Of a stretch of DNA of 64,000 nucleotides, positions 61,308 to 64,000 are shown one piece after another. The stretch comes from Microbacterium laevaniformans (GTDB lineage Bacteria > Actinomycetota > Actinomycetes > Actinomycetales > Microbacteriaceae): NCBI RefSeq assembly GCF_016907555.1, contig NZ_JAFBCE010000001.1, forward strand, positions 1,860,001 to 1,924,000, written 5' to 3'. The notes below the pieces were generated by a model, which was not told the DNA's origin, made no database searches, and saw nothing but the letters and a program-made list of their open reading frames with translations. A program made the position numbers and the translations under genes. The first letter of the stretch is position 1, and every line of letters starts with the position of its first letter.

Positions 61308-62289
61308 TCTCCGCTGTACTAATGCGAGGGCGGATGAGTCGCGGTACCCCGGCGACCATGACCACCATTGCGACGAGCTCCACCAAGGTCTGAGTCACTA
61401 CAACCAACGGCGTCAGAGCGAAAGATGCCGGCAGCGCGAGAGCGAGCGGGAGCACGACCAGCGAGTTGCGGGTGACCCCGCTGAACGTGGCCGCCCGGCG
61501 GCTGGGAACATCCAAGCGTGCCGCGCTCCCGAGGAGCGCACCGAGTGGTGCCACGATTAGGACGAACACGACGAACACGGGAACCGCGATTAGCAGCTGG
61601 CCGAGAGCGCTGCTCACGCCGAAGACCTGCGAGCCGATCACCACGGCGAGAGTCAGCATCATCAGCGGCACCATTGCCGCCAGCACCACGCCCTCGATCG
61701 CGCGGCCGGCACGGAACCGTTTCGCCAGCAGCTGCGTGGCGGCGGCGAGAACGAGCGGCAGCACGATCAACAACAGAAATGCCTCCACGAACGGATGCGG
61801 GTCGAACGCACCCACCACCTCGGCGCCGGCCATCAGCCACAGGTACACCGGCAGCAACACGATCTGCAGAAGCATCAGCAGGGGCGTGGCAGCAAGCAGC
61901 CGCGCACGTGCACCGCCAGCCAGGCCAGTGAACACAATCACGTAATCCACACACGGCGTCAGCAGCACGAACAACACCCCAACGAGCACCGCCTGATCAG
62001 CCGCCACGGCGCGACTCAACCCGAACACGACCACCGGCACGACGACGAAGTTCAGGACGAGCACGACGCCCAGGAACCGCCAATCCGTGAAGGCCCGGCC
62101 GATCGCCGTGAACGGCACCCCCAGGAACGTCGCGTACAGCAACAACCCGAGCACGGGATTGATCGCCGACTCGAGCGGATCCGCCACCGCCGGCACGAGT
62201 AGACCGACCACCGCACCCACGGCGATCGCTGCGAGGTAGAGCACTACCTGATGCCGCTCCCACCACTCCACAGCTGTGCACACGAGCAC
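61300..62289 (-). CDS. Acr3/bile-acid-symporter-family carrier
   Basis: 329 aa, about ten helices. LTPCVDYVIVFTGLAGGARA carries the conserved Cys of Acr3-like carriers; GVTRNSLVVLPLALALP is the second family block. Acr3 proteins export arsenite or antimonite with the proton gradient. It is the first gene of the cmtR unit. No ArsC or ArsD lies near, so the exact substrate is open. Confidence 0.82.
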   Translation of the reverse strand: MLVCTAVEWWERHQVVLYLAAIAVGAVVGLLVPAVADPLESAINPVLGLLLYATFLGVPFTAIGRAFTDWRFLGVVLVLNFVVVPVVVFGLSRAVAADQAVLVGVLFVLLTPCVDYVIVFTGLAGGARARLLAATPLLMLLQIVLLPVYLWLMAGAEVVGAFDPHPFVEAFLLLIVLPLVLAAATQLLAKRFRAGRAIEGVVLAAMVPLMMLTLAVVIGSQVFGVSSALGQLLIAVPVFVVFVLIVAPLGALLGSAARLDVPSRRAATFSGVTRNSLVVLPLALALPASFALTPLVVVTQTLVELVAMVVMVAGVPRLIRPRISTAENV

Positions 62290-62384
62290 AAGCCTGTCGA
62301 ATGTAGCCGGTGCGCCCCTAGGGCGTGTTGATCAAGAAGGTGCGGGGTGGCCAGCCGCCGCGAGTTGCGCGGGAGAATGGGCGT

Positions 62385-62714
62385 GTGAAGATCCAGGTGC
62401 TGCATATCGAGGATTGCCCGAATTGGCAGGAGGCGGGCGATCGAGTACGGCTGGTGCTCGACTCGATCGGACGGGGCGATGTTCCGGTGGAGTTCGTGTT
62501 GATCCGCACCGAGGCTGAGGCGGTGAGCTCTGGTTTCGCGGGCTCGCCCACGATTCTTCTGGACGGTCAGGACTTGTTCCCGTCCCAGGGGAACACTGCC
62601 GACTTGGCGTGCAGGGTCTATCTGACCGAGCGCGGCTTTGCGGGTGCGCCGACGGTGGGACAGCTTGAGCGCACGCTGCAGGAGCGCGAAGCGCTCAGCG
62701 GAGATCGGTCTTGA
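62385..62714 (+). CDS. thioredoxin-fold protein carried within the IS5 ends
   Basis: 109 aa from GTG 62385: VKIQVLHIEDCPNWQEAGDR, then SGFAGSPTILLDGQDLFP and a cysteine in NTADLACRVYLTERG. The ECP/DCPN start with GSPT and DGQD is the pattern of small thioredoxin-like proteins found near mercury genes, sometimes labelled alkylmercury lyase without evidence. Its 3' end overlaps the transposase 3' end by 20 bp, tail to tail. Confidence 0.65.
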   Translation: MKIQVLHIEDCPNWQEAGDRVRLVLDSIGRGDVPVEFVLIRTEAEAVSSGFAGSPTILLDGQDLFPSQGNTADLACRVYLTERGFAGAPTVGQLERTLQEREALSGDRS

Positions 62715-63580
62715 TCCAGATCAGCGCCGCGGCGAGGCTGACGGCGGCTCGGTAGTTGCGGGCGAGTTTGTCCGAGCGCATCGCGATGCCGCGCCACTGC
62801 TTGAGACGGTTGAAGCAGCGTTCTACGACGTTGCGTCCCTTGTAGCGTTCCTTCTGCTTGTCGCCGAAAGCGATCGGCCGGCCCGGCTTCTTGCGGCGGT
62901 GCGCGATCTGGTCGTCCCGCTCGGGGATGGTCGCCGCGATCCTCCGGTCGCGGAGCCAGGCGCGGTTCGCCCTTGAGGGGTACCCCTTGTCGGCGAGCAC
63001 CCGGTCGGGGCGGGTGCGGGGGCGGCCCTTCCCGTCGCGGGGAACGCGGATGTTCTCCAGCACCGCGCTCATCATCGTGGTGTCGTTGATGTTCCCGGCG
63101 GTGATCATCATGCTCAGCGGCCGGCCGCGGCCGTCGCAGACCAGGTGCAGTTTGGTCGTCAGCCCGCCGCGGGAGCGTCCGATCCCGTGATCAGGCGGCT
63201 CGGACCACGGATTCTTGTGATTCGGCACAGCCCCCTGTGTCCCGGGCGAGGGTCGCGCCGTGCTGATGCACGCGCGCGATCGTGGAGTCGATCGAGACGA
63301 CCCAGTCGATTTCCCCAGCGGCGTCGGCCTGCTTCTGCACCTCGGTGAGCAGCTTCTGCCAGGTGCCGTCCCCGGCCCACCGGTTGAACCGCTTGTAGAT
63401 CGAGTTCCACTTCCCGAACCGTTCCGGAACGTCACGCCACGGCGCACCGGTCCGGTACTTCCACGCCATCCCCTCGATAGCGAGCCGGTGATCCGTCCAC
63501 GGCCGCGACCGACCGGTCACCGTCGGCATCAACGGCTCCATCACGGCCCACACCTCGTCAGAGATCTCCTGTCGCGTCAC
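62695..63580 (-). CDS. IS5-family transposase, two overlapping frames
   Basis: Frame 1 (63580-63191) has LAIEGMAWKYRTGAPWRDVP and the first catalytic Asp in VVSIDSTIARVHQHG. Frame 2 (to 62695) continues with GIGRSRGGLTTKLHLVCDGR, LADKGYPSRANRAWL (second Asp) and GRNVVERCFNRLKQWRGIAM (Glu). Frames must be joined by -1 shifting near 63230-63250, as is usual in the IS427 group. All catalytic residues are present. Confidence 0.88.
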
Positions 63581-63840
63581 CGTTCAAGACTCACCCACCG
63601 AGGAGCGGAACCTCTTGATCAACACGCCCTAGGTGCATGCCAACTACCCGCGGAATCTGTCATTTCGGATAGGAACCGACACGGCACTTACACGCATCGT
63701 TCTCACCAATCTTTCGGATCCGCCACTTGTCCGCCACTTCATCTAAGAATCCGCCATCTTCGCCGAGAACCTACAGTTTTCAAATTTGCAAGTCGTTTGA
63801 AAACCGTCGTGGAATTCGCAACTCTCACCGAGAACCTTCA

Positions 63841-63845
63841 AGAGT
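63841..63845. repeat. 5-bp target duplication AGAGT, right copy
   Basis: Directly follows the CCTTCA end of the 23.9-kb element and equals 39889-39893. Confidence 0.88.
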
Positions 63846-64000
63846 GCGGAGGTGAGCCTCGATGTCGTCGCGACGGGCGCGGGCAGCCGGCTGCGCGCTC
63901 GCGTGCGCTCGCGGGGGCGCACGGCGCCGGATGCCGAGCTGCGACCGGCCTCCCACGCGCGCGACCTCGGCGCACGCCTGCGCACAGATGGTCGCGACAC
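63846..64000 (+). pseudogene. sensor histidine kinase, 3' part after the insertion
   Basis: The frame reads AEVSLDVVATGAGSRLRARV, then RSRGRTAPDAELRPASHARD and continues past the window. It follows in phase from ...AVKHSDEKS at 39893 and carries the next strand of the HATPase domain. This shows that 39894-63840 is one insertion in the kinase gene of the disrupted two-component system. Confidence 0.8.

Larger units (their letters stand above)
62321..63629. mobile_element. IS5-family element with a passenger gene
   Basis: Inverted ends GGGCGTGTTGATCAAGA (62321-62337) and its complement (63613-63629) are identical, flanked by TA on both sides (CTAG contexts). Inside lie the transposase (minus) and, between its 3' end and the left terminus, an unrelated coding gene. 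At 1309 bp it is ~400 bp longer than a usual member. Confidence 0.75.
39894..63840. mobile_element. 23.9-kb TG...CA-ended metal/envelope transposon inside a kinase gene
   Basis: The left end starts TGTAGGTTCCCGCTCGAGAT; the right end, read inward, starts TGAAGGTTCTCGGTGAGAGT. An inner copy at 63742-63775 reads TGTAGGTTCTCGGCGAAGAT inward. TGGCGGATTCTTA occurs inverted at 39978-39990 and 63744-63756, with further TGGCGGA words nearby. Multiple subterminal repeats, TG/CA ends and a 5-bp duplication are the pattern of Tn7/Tn5053/Mu-type DDE transposons. No TnsAB/TniAB-like gene was found inside, so it seems non-autonomous or decayed. 39894-40131 is end sequence without a gene. Confidence 0.85.

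Noticed and set aside
63742..63775. Inner TGTAGG repeat as the true right end of the 24-kb element
   Set aside because: The bases beyond it (GTTTTC) do not match the left flank AGAGT, whereas the outer end at 63840 is followed by AGAGT and restores the kinase frame.
1..64000. CRISPR array or rRNA operon
   Set aside because: No regularly spaced direct repeats and no rRNA-like sequence were seen on reading through.

Overview
The window is high-GC DNA from an actinobacterium, most likely Microbacterium or another Microbacteriaceae. The evidence is the coding style (frequent GTG starts, 1-4 bp stop/start overlaps), an Lsr2 gene, a FmdB-MscL-formyl-THF cyclo-ligase-GalU cluster, and a dispersed repeat (31599-31630) of a type I associate with Microbacterium. 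It is a chromosomal backbone cut by two accessory blocks.

Backbone A (1-4530) holds hutH (partial), an IclR regulator, a YbaK-type deacylase, a TPC-type metal P-ATPase, and an amino-acid dehydrogenase that breaks off abruptly at about 4530.

Accessory block 1 (about 4535-26240) is a degraded integrative element dominated by manganese/magnesium homeostasis. It has an NRAMP-like transporter beside a soluble MgtE-N/CBS protein, ArsR regulators with palindromic operators, a DtxR/MntR regulator, and a probable Mn2+ (yybP-ykoY) riboswitch in front of a CaCA-type exporter and two small companion genes. Insertion sequences riddle it: IS256 split by an IS110; a second IS256 fused in frame to half an exporter gene; an IS3; and another IS3 split by both an IS30 and an IS110. 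At its right edge are conjugative-element type genes (DUF4913-like, small membrane protein) and a large serine recombinase. The recombinase frame has no stop and runs antisense through tRNA-Ala(CGC) into the next gene.

Backbone B (26241-39893) carries tRNA-Ala, an amidohydrolase and a RimJ-like acetyltransferase each broken by one nonsense codon, galU, a folate enzyme, fmdB, mscL, a helicase-like protein with a degenerate Walker A, an alkyltransferase-like protein without its catalytic cysteine, a GAF-LuxR regulator, lsr2, and a response regulator/histidine kinase pair.

Accessory block 2 (39894-63840) is one discrete 23.9-kb insertion inside the histidine kinase gene. It is flanked by a 5-bp duplication (AGAGT), begins TG and ends CA, and has related repeats at both ends. 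The kinase frame resumes exactly at 63846. Its cargo is a metal-resistance and envelope-maturation package: ArsR plus an SPC-type P-ATPase; CopD-CtaG, CcsB, ResB, CcdA, TlpA and a second CtaG (system II cytochrome c / copper delivery); Lnt and LspA (lipoprotein maturation); two M23 peptidases; CopC; a DsbA-like protein; a flavoprotein; a Cd/Pb-type P-ATPase with its CmtR regulator; and an Acr3-like carrier. I found no transposase matching its ends; the only one inside is an IS5-family gene near the right end, in an IS that appears to carry a thioredoxin-fold passenger gene.

The blocks do different jobs. Block 1 manages Mn/Mg uptake and efflux. Block 2 exports Cd/Pb/Zn/Co-type metals and oxyanions and brings its own machinery for building secreted redox, copper and lipoproteins. 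No rRNA or CRISPR array was seen.
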